DNA from: Sipunculus nudus
Lineage: Eukaryota; Annelida; Sipuncula; Golfingiida; Sipunculidae
DNA: 64,000 bases
Assembly: GCA_026874595.1 (NCBI GenBank)
Contig: CM049318.1
Location: 20,809,456-20,873,455, forward strand
Direction: 5' to 3'
In this document: piece by piece, positions 13,901-25,495 of the stretch
Numbering within the stretch: the first letter of the stretch is position 1
Layout: every line of letters starts with the position of its first letter
The notes under the pieces: generated by a model
What the model saw: the letters and a program-made list of their open reading frames with translations, nothing else
What the model was told of the DNA's origin: nothing
Database searches by the model: none
Translations under genes and position numbers: made by a program

Positions 13901-14347
13901 AAAACCTTCATTACATACCTGTGCATTTTTGTCCCACTATTATACACATTAACTTTAAATAATCCAAAATCCGGTCAACTAAGGAGTGTATTTCTGTACT
14001 TATGAAGATGAGAATTTTCAAGGACACAAACATAGTCGAGTGTTCATATTTTAAATTCACCCTGTTCTATTTTAGTAATAGGAAAAAATATTAAAATCTG
14101 AATATCTTGATATTCCGTATCAAGCAAACTATAATAGAAAAACTAAAATTATAGTGAAAATGAAATAATAATGAAATGTCATAACATGAATTTTAGGTTT
14201 TGGTGAGATAATACTTGAATATATTTATTCTTGTTTCAGTTTCCCAACATTTTAGGGGCCGTTTTAGGTGTAATACAGTGTTCACTGTTCCTCATTTACC
14301 CACAATCCAAAGAGACAAAGCCAACAGGATCTGTGATAGGAGTCTAG
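7982..14347 (+). CDS. SLC50A1: SWEET (SLC50/MtN3) sugar transporter, six coding exons
   Basis: Coding exons are 7982-8049, 9776-9853, 10581-10704, 11345-11506, 12950-13069 and 14240-14347. All borders are GT/AG and phases agree, giving 219 residues, the normal SWEET length. The start is fixed by an in-frame TGA at 7973. Two MtN3/saliva repeats are visible (about residues 5-90 and 120-205), with the family words CRKILKNNST, VTPW, TMWLKYGLLK, YSSPLASL, MWMWYGILK and FPNILGAVLG. Asn69 (in IILVNLVG) and Asn187 (in FPN) fit the substrate-pocket asparagines of the two triple-helix bundles. SWEETs are seven-helix bidirectional uniporters for glucose or related sugars in plasma or Golgi membranes. 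A likely 5'UTR acceptor lies at about 7815 (TGTTTCAG), so the first exon may be further upstream. The symbol is by family resemblance; animals often carry several paralogues. Confidence 0.93.
8510..8760 (+). mobile_element. LINE-like 3' tail in SWEET intron 1
   Basis: The stretch ends with CCCCGAAAGGGG followed by GAATAAACTAAACTAAAC, a short hairpin plus a TAAAC-type tandem tail, as seen at 3' ends of some invertebrate non-LTR retrotransposons. No reverse transcriptase coding sequence precedes it, so it would be a 5'-truncated copy. Confidence 0.4.
9165..9450. repeat. Unclassified repeat-like stretch in SWEET intron 1
   Basis: The words AGGTTTAACC, CAGGTTTTACCC and AGGTTTCACCC recur within about 250 bases in a pattern resembling the arms of a small transposon. 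No clean inverted ends or target duplication were found. Confidence 0.25.
11525..12270 (+). repeat. 17-bp minisatellite in SWEET intron 4
   Basis: About 40 head-to-tail copies of CTACTACAGACACCTCT begin some 20 bases after the exon 4 donor at 11507. The centre (11650-11990) is almost perfect and both ends are degenerate. Because 17 is not a multiple of 3 and the unit lacks stops, all three forward frames stay open for long distances. Read through from exon 4, the frame remains open to 12313 and would encode a 17-residue repeat (SLLQTPLYYRHLSTTDT). Confidence 0.95.
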
Positions 14348-14736
14348 CACCAACCAATAGGAAAGCCCAGCACAGCACAGTGTCTTACACCAACCAATAG
14401 GAGCTGCTCTTTGTGGGAGAGTTCATCACAATGTCTTGCACCAACTGACCCAGGTCAGTATCTGCCAGATACTGCCAAAAGAGTGTTCAAGATGATACTA
14501 GAAATACATATTATATATGTGTATGTGTATGAAATAATGTACATGTATGATCTAATTATTGACTGACCATTAAGTAAAGCATATGAGATTTTATGTGTGG
14601 CGAACTATGGTAAAATGCATGATTTTAAGTAGGATATATAATATCAATAAGATTTCATTTTAGTTATAACAGTGGCAGATCCAGAAACATGTGAATAGGG
14701 TGTGTGCTAATATTGGGTTAGTGACTTTTGACATGC
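14348..14736 (+). other. Probable SWEET 3'UTR and flank
   Basis: AT-rich sequence directly after the SWEET stop codon. No AATAAA was assigned with confidence before the hAT element begins at 14745, so the transcript end is not known. Confidence 0.4.
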
Positions 14737-16281
14737 CTAGCTCTCAGGGTTGGCAAGTTTTAGGCATGAAGGTTTTAACCATAGGTTAAAACTGCCCCGC
14801 CTAAAACAGGTTTTAGGCAGGCCTTAGGCACCAAAAATGCCCAAAACCTATATTTGTTTACATTTTTTACTTAAAGATCTGTAAAACTACCATACTGGCT
14901 GGGGTGAAGCAGTCACAAGGCTTTGCTGGGCTTCTGGAAGCTATCAAGTATTAGAAATGCATGATTTCCTGTTGGCTGGTACCATGCAGTCTTCAAAGAG
15001 CCTGTATAGGTGTCTGAACATGAGACCATGTTTGTGTGGCACATAGTTTTATTGGCCAAGGTAATGACATTATCAGGACCTTTTGGGTTTCCTGATGAGT
15101 GCCCAGCTACCTTGAATGATGTAATACAGCCTCCAGTTTGCCCTTGTAAGACAGGGTATCACTATCAGAGGGGAGGACTACTTGATTAGACAAGTTAATT
15201 ACAATTTATCAGGGTGATGGGGTCATAAGACCCAATGGTCATAAGTCCTACTGCTGTGTCATAGTAGATGTTCATGTCAACTTTCATACATGACTAGGTG
15301 GATGCAATCAAAGCCCTTGCCCTGAAGACTGTTCTTGAGCAAACATTTTACTGAGTGATGCAGTCAGTGCCCCTCAGGCCTTCAGGTTTAACACAGCCCC
15401 TGAGTAATTATGAATATTCTGTGGTTTGCAACATATTCATTGCAAAATATTTTCACATTTTCAGTTTTATACTAATTACAGTGTTTAATGAGGGTTCCAT
15501 TTTCACAATCTCATCATACAATTAACAGAGTATATCCATCATTATATAGAAGATAAGTATGTGCACAAAATCTTAAAATTTGACAAGGGATGACCTAGCT
15601 AAGGGAATAAACAAATAGTGGAAATTCTTGTTCATTATCAGATAATGTAAAGGATATTATCATATTTTTAGTTTTATGGCTAGCATAAAAGATATGTAAT
15701 AATTTATAAATCCAATCCAATGCTTTTTGCCATTGAAGCTACAGGCATACAAAATAAACATGTTATGTTAGTGAAGCTACAGTATAAAGAACTATTCATC
15801 AGTGTAAATGGAACAACATTTTAAATCCAGGAATAATTCTTTTCCATTTATCACAAAATTTAATCCCTTGTGATCAAAAAGCCAATAAAAGTATCTGGTT
15901 ATAAGCTTAAAGTAAGAGCATTCTTTTATAAATTGGCAGTAATGGAGGTAGGAGAGTCGGAGAACTGTGTTCATAAGGAAATCCCTGAAGTAGTGTTGAA
16001 TTCATTTGTTGCTTTTTTTTGTGTCATGGTTTAATTTGTTTAGTTTGAATAAAGTGATCCTCAATTTTAATTTGTTGAGCATATTTCTTTAATGCATTTA
16101 GATGTTTAACAATAAAACATAGTTAAACTAAAAGTCATAGGTAAGGGTAAATAAGGTTTTAGGCAGTTAAAGGCAGTTTTAGGCAGGTTATAACCTATTT
16201 TAGGCAGTTAAAGGCATGTTTTAGGCTCTGCCCTGCCGAAAACAGGTTTTGGGCAGCCTAAAATCCAACCCTGCTAGCTCT
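14737..16281. mobile_element. Non-autonomous hAT transposon with 8-bp target duplication
   Basis: The element runs 14745-16273 (1529 bp). Its left end reads CAGGGTTGGCAAGTTTTAGGC and its right end, complemented, CAGGGTTGGATTTTAGGC, a typical hAT terminus. Perfect copies of CTAGCTCT flank it at 14737-14744 and 16274-16281, the 8-bp duplication made by hAT transposases. About 100 bases at each end carry GGTTTTAGGCAG words as longer subterminal inverted repeats. The interior has no transposase frame; the ORF at 15792-15974 is short and unrelated. It therefore moved with a transposase supplied elsewhere. The perfect duplication suggests fairly recent insertion, just past SWEET. Confidence 0.88.
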
Positions 16282-16330
16282 AAACCTATCAAATAAGGGG
16301 TCTCACTAACTTGAATTCATCGGATGTAGG

Positions 16331-16448
16331 TCAAAAGCCCCCCCCCGGTGAAAAGCCCCCCCGGTATTAAGCCCCCCCCCGGACAAAAGCCCCCCCCGGT
16401 CAAAAGCCCCCCTACCTTAATGATAAAGAGGACAAAAGCCCCCCTCCA
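16331..16448. repeat. C-rich tandem array, potential G-quadruplex on the minus strand
   Basis: Six C-runs of 5-10 bases alternate with AAAAG/TTAAG spacers (unit roughly AAAAGCCCCCCCCGGT). The minus strand thus has at least five long G-runs 7-12 bases apart. It starts 50 bases after the hAT element. Confidence 0.8.
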
Positions 16449-16879
16449 ATATATTTATATCTATATCTATGAATATATAATGTAAATACAAACAATGTGT
16501 GTTATCTCATATAATTATTTAATTAAATTCAAAATTCATACTTACAATATATCTTATAGTTAACAATAGAAATATCAATCTATACTTTACATAATTACCT
16601 GACCCAAACTAGTAAATTGTTATTCAAGACTTAGGGTACTAAAACTTATAGGGAACAGAAACCCCCATCACCACACAATATCAATGTAAACAGCTGACTT
16701 CTTAAAGGGTATGTAGGATGTGCCATTATTTTGTACTCATCATTTAGCATTAATTTTTGTCCCTACAGTGTCTGTCTTTGTCAGTCATGAAATGTGGGGT
16801 TCATTTGGTGTCTTAGTGTCATGCTGCAAAAGGACTATCATTCATGTATCTTGTGCCAATTTGGTCATCACTGACCATC

Positions 16880-17120
16880 TCTGGTGAAACACTGGGCCTG
16901 ATCAGCCCAGTGGTAAAAGGCTCAGCTCTTTTTGCTGTGGACCTGGGTTTGATACCTAGCGTAGCCATGAGAATTGGTTCAGAGTAGCCTATCCAAGGTA
17001 AGGTGAATTTTCCCTGGGTACTCCAGTTTCCTTCACCCCTACTAAGTACCAAATGCTACCATCCAGGACATGTAGAGTGCCGTGTATTAGTTATTATAAC
17101 TTGTTCTGCAATCAACGTAA
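16880..17120 (+). mobile_element. tRNA-headed SINE, second type
   Basis: The head has an A-box-like AGCCCAGTGGTAAAAGG and a B-box-like GGGTTTGATACC with tRNA spacing. A body with GGTACTCCAGTTTCCTTCACC-like text and an A-rich tail follow. It differs from the six-copy SINE family found elsewhere in the window. Confidence 0.55.
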
Positions 17121-19960
17121 AATAAAAAGTTTGTAATTCTCAACATATGACATTGACACCGTACCACAAAACAGTATATTTGGAAACTTTTGAACTGACA
17201 GCAAATATGTGATATGTTCTAGGTGCCCATCTTATCCAGTGCTTTAGTGGCAGTAAATGACTATATAGGTGACGTAAAACGTCATAAAAGTTTGATCTTT
17301 TGAAATGCATATATCTGCAAACTGTGGGTTTCAGTAAGTGAACTAATGTAAGTCACTGCTGACCAGTATCATAACCTTCACCTGAATTGGACCTACTCTG
17401 TCTAATACTGAAACAACAATTCTTGATAATTTGGTAAGCTTTGATAAGTTCATTCAGCTATCGACACATCATTAAAACATCATTATTTTCCCCCTTATTC
17501 TTAATATTTTATTGTCATATTTGAAAGATACAAATGTACTTTCAGTCTAGAGTGAGTTGGTGAGCTGATATCTCTGTGTATTAAGATTGAAGTGATACTG
17601 CTCTCCATATATACTGTTTAGGTGTCATATGATACTGAAAGAATATTTCCGTGATTGCATGGCATTGGCTTATTGGGATTGTTTTAAGACTTGTAAGAGA
17701 GTTCCTCCAGACTGTTACTTAATAAACTTGCTCATATCAGAAGACTTAATGTTACCACTGCTCTGCTGCTCATAAATATGACCTGCGACATTCAAATGCA
17801 ACTAATGTGTTGATTGAATTTTACATTAATTAAAAATTATGGTATTACATTCATCTGCAAAGGCTTATGAAATATATTTTTCTGCTTATTATATATTTTT
17901 CTGCTTAATATTTAAAGAATGTGTGTTAAATGATTAAAAGATTTTTTATTTTTGACCATTTTTTTCATGAGAATACCATGACAGTTTTATCAAAAGAGGA
18001 AATAAAAGCTTAAATGTCGTATTGAATGTTATCTGTTGTCCTGAAACAACTTAATGCACGAACAAAAGATCTTGGACAAAGTCTTAAAAGGTATGAATAT
18101 TTACATTCTTTAGTGTTTAACATAGGTATCTTTAAGTATCTTAAGACACTTTCCTTTATATATCAACCATAATTATAAAATTTACCTGCTTAGTGGATTT
18201 CACATATACAGATTGAACCATGAATGAATACTGGAGTATTAAAAAAATTAAATAAAATGTGGCATTTTGGACAGCAGTTGACAGGGCCGTTCTTGTTTGG
18301 ACGGCACCATGTAGTACTATTTCCAACCTTGATAGCAGAAGGTGTGGCCAACCTTGGTGTGGACATTCGTGTGTGGAATATCATTGTCCTGAACCCTGTG
18401 TACTAAACCAAGCCGGATTCAATACACATTTTATTTTCATGTGAACACTAATTGCAGTTGATCGTATGAAAAGGTTTTTTTCTGAAACCAAGAACCAATA
18501 ATCCTTGACGGGTCAGTGGACCAAGATGTCTGACTCAATTTCTTTTATTTAAGTTTGCTGTCATATTGATGTATCAAGTGATGAACTATAGTATTCCTGG
18601 GTCAAGGTTTTTAGTATCAGGAAACTTGTAAATCTGTTTAAGCCTTTCTTGATAACCAGCCTGCAAATGTTAGTCTGCATGTTGATGACAGGTCCTGACA
18701 AACTCTCCTGGCATTTCTTTATGCACAAGTTTGTCTCAGGTCTAGAACACAGATGTACTTTTTAATGCCAAAGATTTGTTTAAATAATTCAGACTGCAAG
18801 GAATATGCTTTTAAAGGAGAAACAGGAGAAGGGCTTTTCGTCTGTTTGGATTGAATATATGGGTGTTTATTTTAATTATAATCTTAAACCCTGTAAATTC
18901 CCATGCCCACTGCAGTAAGATTTCTTGTAAAATAGGACAAAAATATATAACTGAACATCCTGTAAAGCATCAGATGTCTTAAACATGTCTATATTATTAG
19001 TAATATTATCTACGGAAGATGGACAATAAGTGGATAAGATTTTTCATCAGGACAAATCCACAGGTTAGCGTTTTTTCAGCTGATGTTTTTTTATGTTTTG
19101 GCACTTCTAGCAGGTCATAAAAGTATTTAAAATACAGATGACCAGCTTTGTGTTAAAACACTGTTATTCAGGCCATATTGGCTATATATGTAAGTTAATA
19201 TATCATATCCCCCATTTACCTTGTTTGAAGAATTAAACATTCTTATTTTGGACATTAAATACACTGCAATGAGGTAACTGGTGTTTAGTCTACAGCAGAA
19301 TCTTTACCCTGATCATTTACATGTTTACATGTTTACATGTTGTTTTATGTATTAAGTACCAGTTGTTAGCTAATACCTGATCAATGCTCTTCATGGTACA
19401 TTGATGTACACCCACTTCTCACATAGTGGTCACCTTACATCGGTTCTTTCAACTCATCCACTCAACCACTGCATGCAAAACAGGCTATGTTGCATATTAT
19501 CTCTGGGCTACTGGCACATGGCCAAGAATGTTCCAACAGTTGACATATATTGCAGCTTACAAATAAGGTTTGATATACAGTAAAGCTTACTGAGGCAAGT
19601 AGTGGGTGGATGAATTGAGTGTACAGAACAAATGTAAAGTTACCCCTGTGTATCAAGTGTAGAGTGCACAAAAAAACACAAGATGTCAGGGGACAATTGT
19701 CATGTTTTGTTAGTGATACCAAGTGTCAGTCAATAGTATAACATGGCAGCAAAGGATCTGCTCAAATGAATGAAATGTTAATAGTTCAGATGAAATCCAG
19801 TCAAATTTGATTTCATGTGATTTACTGAAAGGAATGAAATGTTAAAGGTTCTAATGAAATCCAGTCAATTTGATTTCATGTGTCTGGCATAAAATGATTC
19901 ATTGTCAGGTTAATGTATGACTTATTTATTCAAACTAAAATGTGCAATAAACTTTGTTTT
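17121..19960. other. Intergenic DNA, no gene recognised
   Basis: AT-rich sequence with short frames only. A patch at about 18255-18420 is richer in G and C but has no recognisable product in either direction. Confidence 0.5.
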
Positions 19961-20340
19961 GCTTGTTGGCAATTAGTGCCAGATGTGTATGTTATGTTAT
20001 GCTGTGGCCTGGTTCTTGGCAAATAGTGCCAGATACGCAGGTTATGTTAGACCCAGGGCCTGGATGTTGGCAAATAGTGCCAGATATTATGAATTTATGT
20101 ATGTACAGCCTGGTTCTAGGCACTAGGCATATGGTGCCAGATATGTATATGTTATACAGTTGCCTGGTGCTTAGCAAATAGTGGAGGGTGTATAGCTTTC
20201 GCTATACAGTGACCTTCTTTATGGCAAATGGTACCATATATGCATGTTATGTTATAAAAAGGGTTGGTTGTTGGCATATTGTGCCAGTTGTGTATGTTAT
20301 GTTATATACAGTAGCTTGGTTATTTACAAATAATACCTGG
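19961..20340. repeat. Degenerate 50-60-bp tandem repeat
   Basis: The phrase TTGGCAAATAGTGCCAGAT, followed by TATGTTATGTTATACAG-like text and CCTGGTTCT, recurs at about 19966, 20016, 20069, 20128, 20223 and 20272. Units differ by substitutions and small indels. The inner GGCA...TGCC words are inverted and could form small stems. Confidence 0.75.
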
Positions 20341-21885
20341 TGTTTATGATGTTTATGCCTATATTTCATTTAATTTTGTGGAAAGACATAACCATTGAAA
20401 ATATAGTGGATCTCTGTTTAAATTAATAAAAGCCTTACAGAAGGCTTAAAAGGTAAGAATTTGTTTTATAAACATGTTATTGAATAAAATGTGAAAGGTT
20501 AAGAAGGAATGAGTATCATTTATGAAAGAATTCCTTTGTTTTAAGTTAATAAATATTTCTCAATTTTTTAAAATGTCAATTAATTATCTGTAATAGTCAG
20601 TTTGTTTTATATTATTATTTCTTAATTTTCATTTGCATAAATATGCCATCATTCAAAAGACTTAAGTCTGTACTTGCCATCACAAGCATCACTAATTAGT
20701 AGCACATGTGTATGTTTTTAAGTTTAATGTATTCTTATAAAAGTGTACCTTTTTGTCTTGAGTATCACACACACACACATGAACATGCTTACGATTTCTC
20801 ACACCAAGGATGTTACATGTAACCTTATTTGCCATGAAAAATGTAATCTCTTCCAGTTCTTTACAAAACTGTCACTGTTGTTGTTTAGGGCATTGGTTCT
20901 ATGACCACAGTGCTCATGCAGTATACATTATTGACCAATAACACCTTTCCCCTATCTCTGTTTTTTTTTCTGACTTGCCACCAGATGTCCTTGTTGAATG
21001 TGTTTGGATTAGTTTGGAGGACCCCCACATGTTATAAACATATGGATGTAAACAAAATGAACAGCCTGTGTAGCATGGGAATGTCATCTTCTTGCCTATT
21101 TTTATGAAAGGTTTAAGGGACTGTCTTTAGTTAATAGATGTCAGATTGTGATGTGATTTGAAGTCTAATATTATATAAGTATCATGAGGTGTCCCTTTAT
21201 TGATGCATTTGCTATATTTTATTCATCTGAGGAAAAATAAAGTTCAACTTGTAGCCTTATCATTGTCGCTCACTGCCATATAAAGCATATGAGTTAAAAC
21301 ATTACAAGATAGAAACAAATAGAATAGCATGTGATTGGCTGGTTATTTAGAAATAAATTTAATTCAGAGTTTTGAAATAAATTCTGTGAAAAGGAAGTTT
21401 GATTACATATTTATAAATACCGAAGAAAACTGGCTAGAAATCTAAACTGAAACAACCCTTAAATTTATCATAGCAGATATTATATCATTTAGGAGTATCT
21501 CAACACATAATCTATCATACAATTAAGTATCATAATAGCCCAGTTGGTCATAGAATCAAATTCTGAAACAACAATGGCAGTGAGGGTATGGTGATGCTTC
21601 CACATGAAAACTCTTGATACTCTTCTTTATACCTTTTCATATTACTACCATGACATGCAAGATAAATTTGAATTTCAGTCTCATGTGTTACTGATTGCAG
21701 ATATAAAAGCAAGGAAATGGGTCCAGTAAGGGGAGGGGTACCTTACTGAAATACCTTTCTTGCAATATTTTGCAGTTTTTAAAGCCTAACCTTCCACCCT
21801 TCTTGATGGGACATTTTTCACTACTAGTATATTGTAAAAGGGTGTATGTGGTGAAGCCTTCTCTGCCCAATATCCTGGCTCCACC
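20341..21885. other. Intergenic DNA, no gene recognised
   Basis: AT-rich, with a short (CA)n at about 20767-20781. No supported coding frame. Confidence 0.5.
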
Positions 21886-21887
21886 CC

Positions 21888-22078
21888 TGTACAGGTACAG
21901 TGAAACCTGTGTTATGGGACCACCCTTGGGACTGGCCAAAAGTGGTCTTAAATCACAGGTGGTCTTATTAGATAGGTCAGTTATAACCGGTGTGTTCACA
22001 CTAGGGAGGTCTTAATAGACAGGAGGTCATACAAGACAGGTGGTCTGACAGACAGGTTCCCCTTTAAAGGTTATAATA
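21888..22078. repeat. Dispersed repeat, GGTCTTA/AGACAGG family, copy 1
   Basis: Begins TACAGTGAAACCTGTG and carries repeated AGTGGTCTTA and AGACAGGTGGTCT words, ending near ACAGGTTCCCCTTTAAAGG. The same family recurs at 38200-38405 and, rearranged, at 34440-34640. Confidence 0.65.
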
Positions 22079-22624
22079 GATTTTATAATGAAGATCTCAG
22101 ATATGGACTCAGATGCATGGTCCAACATGTCCTGTGTTTTATTTCTGTTTAGTGGACAGTGCTATACCCCAGCAGCATATATCTGTTTTGAGAACATTAC
22201 CAGATCCCAGATTGCACCAGGAAAATGAAAACCCGGGTTTGGGATGATAATGTGTAGCCTCTGAAGGAAACTTGAGCTTGAGCAATATTGTAAGATATAA
22301 TTGTCAGAAAATGCAGTCATCTGTAATAAACAGTTGGTAAATGTGTATTTGAGGACCAATGTGCTGTCATGGTTCAGGTACTGCAACCTCGCAGGTTCTC
22401 TTTGTGTGTACATTAGTTCTGCAGTGAAGTGTCAAGTGGGTTATGGACCATTAACATGTCTCTTAAACAGAGATATAACATATGAAGGGCCAATTATAGA
22501 AAAACTCATGAATATTCATATGATTTACTTTTGATAACTGTAGATATTGTACAGTTTCTGTATCTGGAAACTGATACACTTTTGCTCATGTAAACTTAAT
22601 CTAGTCCAATCATTTTCAAATGTC

Positions 22625-23255
22625 TTCAAGGCTTGTTTGTTGAAACAGTACAAGACTGCTCTGTAATGAAATTATGTATAGAAGACTAATGACTGTTGGG
22701 GATTATGTGTAGAAAACTACCAACTGTAATGAATTATGTGTAGAATACTACCTACTGTAATGAATTATGTGTAGAAGACTACTGACTGTAATGTATTATG
22801 TTCCGAAGACTACTGACTGTAATGAATTATGTTTCGAAGACAACTGACTGTAATGAATTATGTATAGAAGACTACTGACTGTAATGAATTATGTATAGAA
22901 GACTACTGACTGTAATGAATTATGTGTAGAAGACTACTAACTTTAAAGAATTATGTGTAGAAGACCACAGACACTAATGAATAATGTGTAGAAGACTAGT
23001 ATCTATTAAATAATATGTAGTTGAGACTAATGAGTAAAGGATAAAAGACAACAGACTAATGAATTATGTGTCGAAGACTACAGACTATAACAAATAATGA
23101 ATAGAAGACTAGAGACTAATGAATAATATATGTTGAAGACTACATACTAAGAAATTATGTGTAGGAGACCGTAGACCAAAGAATAATGTTTATAAGACTA
23201 TAGTCTAATAAATCTTGTGAAGAAGACTACAGATTACAAGGAATAATGTATAGAC
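22625..23255. repeat. Degenerate satellite, about 31-bp unit, left block
   Basis: Roughly 20 copies of a unit close to GTAATGAATTATGTGTAGAAG followed by ACTACTGACT. The best copies lie at 22740-22930; copies decay toward 23255. Confidence 0.85.
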
Positions 23256-23844
23256 TTGACTGTATGCTCCATAAGCAGCAGTTACACTATGCTCAACTAT
23301 TTGCTACCCTACCCGCTGCAGTAAACTGCAGTTGCTGGTCAGGTTTGGCCACCAGGCGGTGCTGTCTCTGTCGAATTCTCCCTGCATAATATATAACCAA
23401 TTACAATGCAGGTATCACCAGCACAGTTCTTCGAGGTACCGGTCACTTTGCACTGTAGTTGAAAGCGCTTTGTAGCACAGACTTTATCCACCCCTGATTG
23501 GAATACACATGATGCAATCATCAACTTTCAACACAGTCTGTATACTAACTTGCTGGTGTGGCTGAGGTCAGTTAACCTTCACTGTCTGCATATTTCCTCT
23601 CTTGCAGTGCTACACGAGCTAACCACAGAGGCAGCCATGTTTGTTTACACGCTACGCCAATCGGATTTCTTCTTCCAGTTCTGCAGATTTGTTTGAATGC
23701 AGAGCCAATCAGATTTTAGATTATCCAGTGTAAAATGACTGGATGTTTGGCACCTCGCCAAACCTGAAGAAACCTGCTATTTTTCACAGCTTGTAAGTGG
23801 GAGGTCACCAGGAGTTCATGCGCTATGTTCAGAGCATAACTAGA
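23256..23844 (-). promoter_or_regulatory. CCAAT-containing segment inside the satellite (promoter-like, weak)
   Basis: About 590 bases of non-repetitive, CpG-bearing DNA interrupt the satellite array. They carry CCAAT boxes at 23657-23661 and 23705-23709, read as ATTGG on the minus strand, upstream of an ATGGCTGCC motif (about 23639-23631). There is also a CTCF-like GGCCACCAGGCGGTGCTG at 23347-23364. This fits a minus-strand promoter or an inserted element. No downstream exon is recognised. Confidence 0.3.
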
Positions 23845-24095
23845 CTGTAATTAATAATGTTTAGAAGACTATAGACCATTTATTAATATTTTGAAGACTA
23901 TAGACTATAGAAAGTTACAGAATGTAAGGAATAAGGTGTAGAAGACTACAGACTGTAACAAATAACATGTAGAAGACAACAGACTAATGAATAATATGTA
24001 GAAGAGACTGTAATGAATAAAGGATAGACTGTAGGGATTAATTTGTAGAAAACTACAGACTTAAATGAATAATGTAAAGAAGACTTCAAACTCTG
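23845..24095. repeat. Degenerate satellite, right block
   Basis: The same GTAGAAGACTACAGACT-type unit as in the left block resumes in the same orientation, so the two blocks were probably one array before the middle segment arrived. Confidence 0.8.
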
Positions 24096-25265
24096 ATGTT
24101 AGAAAGACAGACAGACAATGCATTATCTTCCTTTTAGTGTACTTATTTGAATTTTCTCTCAGAATTACTTGGAAAATGTTGAGAATCTTGTTAAACCTCC
24201 ATGGATCATTTGTACAGAACTGCATGTATCTTTACATTTACAATACGATAAATATTAGTCTCCATGTCTTATTCACAAATGTGAAGTATTTTTTTAAACT
24301 GTTCCTGCACAAATATATGATGTTATTTCATAGGTCGTTACAGAGGTCCAATACTTGAAGAGTTTTATGGATTGTGTGCTTAAGTGTCATGTAGAATTTG
24401 ATATGCGTGTATACAGCTGATGGCTAGAGAAGGTCAAAGTTCATCCTCTGATGGAGGGTTGTGATTGGTTGTACATATAGAACGGATGATTCCTACACTA
24501 TAGACTTCCCATACATGTGTAAAGTGGCAGAAAGAGCTATAGTTATGAAAATATATTGTATATTCAATGGCTAAAAGTTAATTTTTCTTGTGAGTCTAGA
24601 TCCTGTTGATCACAGATAAACATAGTCAACCCATTAACACTATTTGTTTTAATTTTATCACATTCAGTGTAAAAAATTTGTAGGAAAAAGATATGGGAAT
24701 TTGATTTATATATATTTTTTAATGATTTTAAAAATTGCTTTTATCGACAAATAATTGTGTAACAGATATTGGACTGTTGTTTAAATTGCTTAAATCACTA
24801 ATTTCAAAATAATTCATAATTGTAGATATTCTACAAAACCTTTTTTTTTACATTTTATCATCTGATTATACTCAATAGCTAGTATTGATTTATCATGCTT
24901 TTATGTAAAAACACTAATTGATATTTTAAAATGTTTTTTCCTCAATGGATTTTATTATATCTTACTGCATTATGTTTAATGTTAGCTGTCTTATTTTTGT
25001 GCTTGCTGATATTAATAATCTGAGTGAACAAGTGTCCAATCAGTTTTTGTAACAAAAACAACTTCCTGCATTCTTATTATACTTATCCAAAAATTGTTAG
25101 TTAAATTGTTATGAAATTCAAATGGCTTGAACAAATAATACCAGTTCATTGTAATGTAGACTAGATTAGTATATTGATTTGAATTTTCACATTTTATCCT
25201 TTCAAAATTATTCAGGGAGTCCTTATTTTATTACATTTTGTCATTTGAGGACACATCTGGCATCC
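24096..25265. other. Intergenic DNA, no gene recognised
   Basis: Very AT-rich with poly-T stretches. The frame at 24065-24358 has biased, AT-driven composition and no recognisable domain. Confidence 0.5.
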
Positions 25266-25275
25266 AGGCATACAA

Positions 25276-25495
25276 GAATCAGGCGCGGATCCAGAGTGGG
25301 GCTTTTGAGGGTCGAAACCCCCTGTCCTGCACTTAACCAGTGACCTTTTTTTTTTTTTATTAATCTTATGCATGATGGGGGGTTTTGGGGATCGAGAACC
25401 CCGCCCCCCCACTGCTTTCAACCAATGACCTTTTTTATAGACAAATTTTATGCATGACATGGGTTTGACCCCTCCCTGCAAAAAAACCCTTGATC
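25276..25495. repeat. Dispersed repeat starting GGCGCGGATCCAG
   Basis: Two similar halves (TGGGGCTTTTGAGGGTCGAAACCCCC and GGGGGGTTTTGGGGATCGAGAACCCC regions, each followed by a CCAGTGACC/CCAATGACC word and TTATGCATGA) form an imperfect dimer. The opening word is common in small dispersed repeats of marine invertebrates. Confidence 0.5.

Noticed and set aside
18190-18444. Overlapping frames on both strands near 18.3 kb
   Set aside because: Three mutually overlapping short frames, none with family resemblance; probably an old repeat.
22625-24095. Regularly spaced repeats resembling a CRISPR array
   Set aside because: Head-to-tail degenerate satellite with no constant repeat/unique spacer alternation, in a eukaryotic genome.
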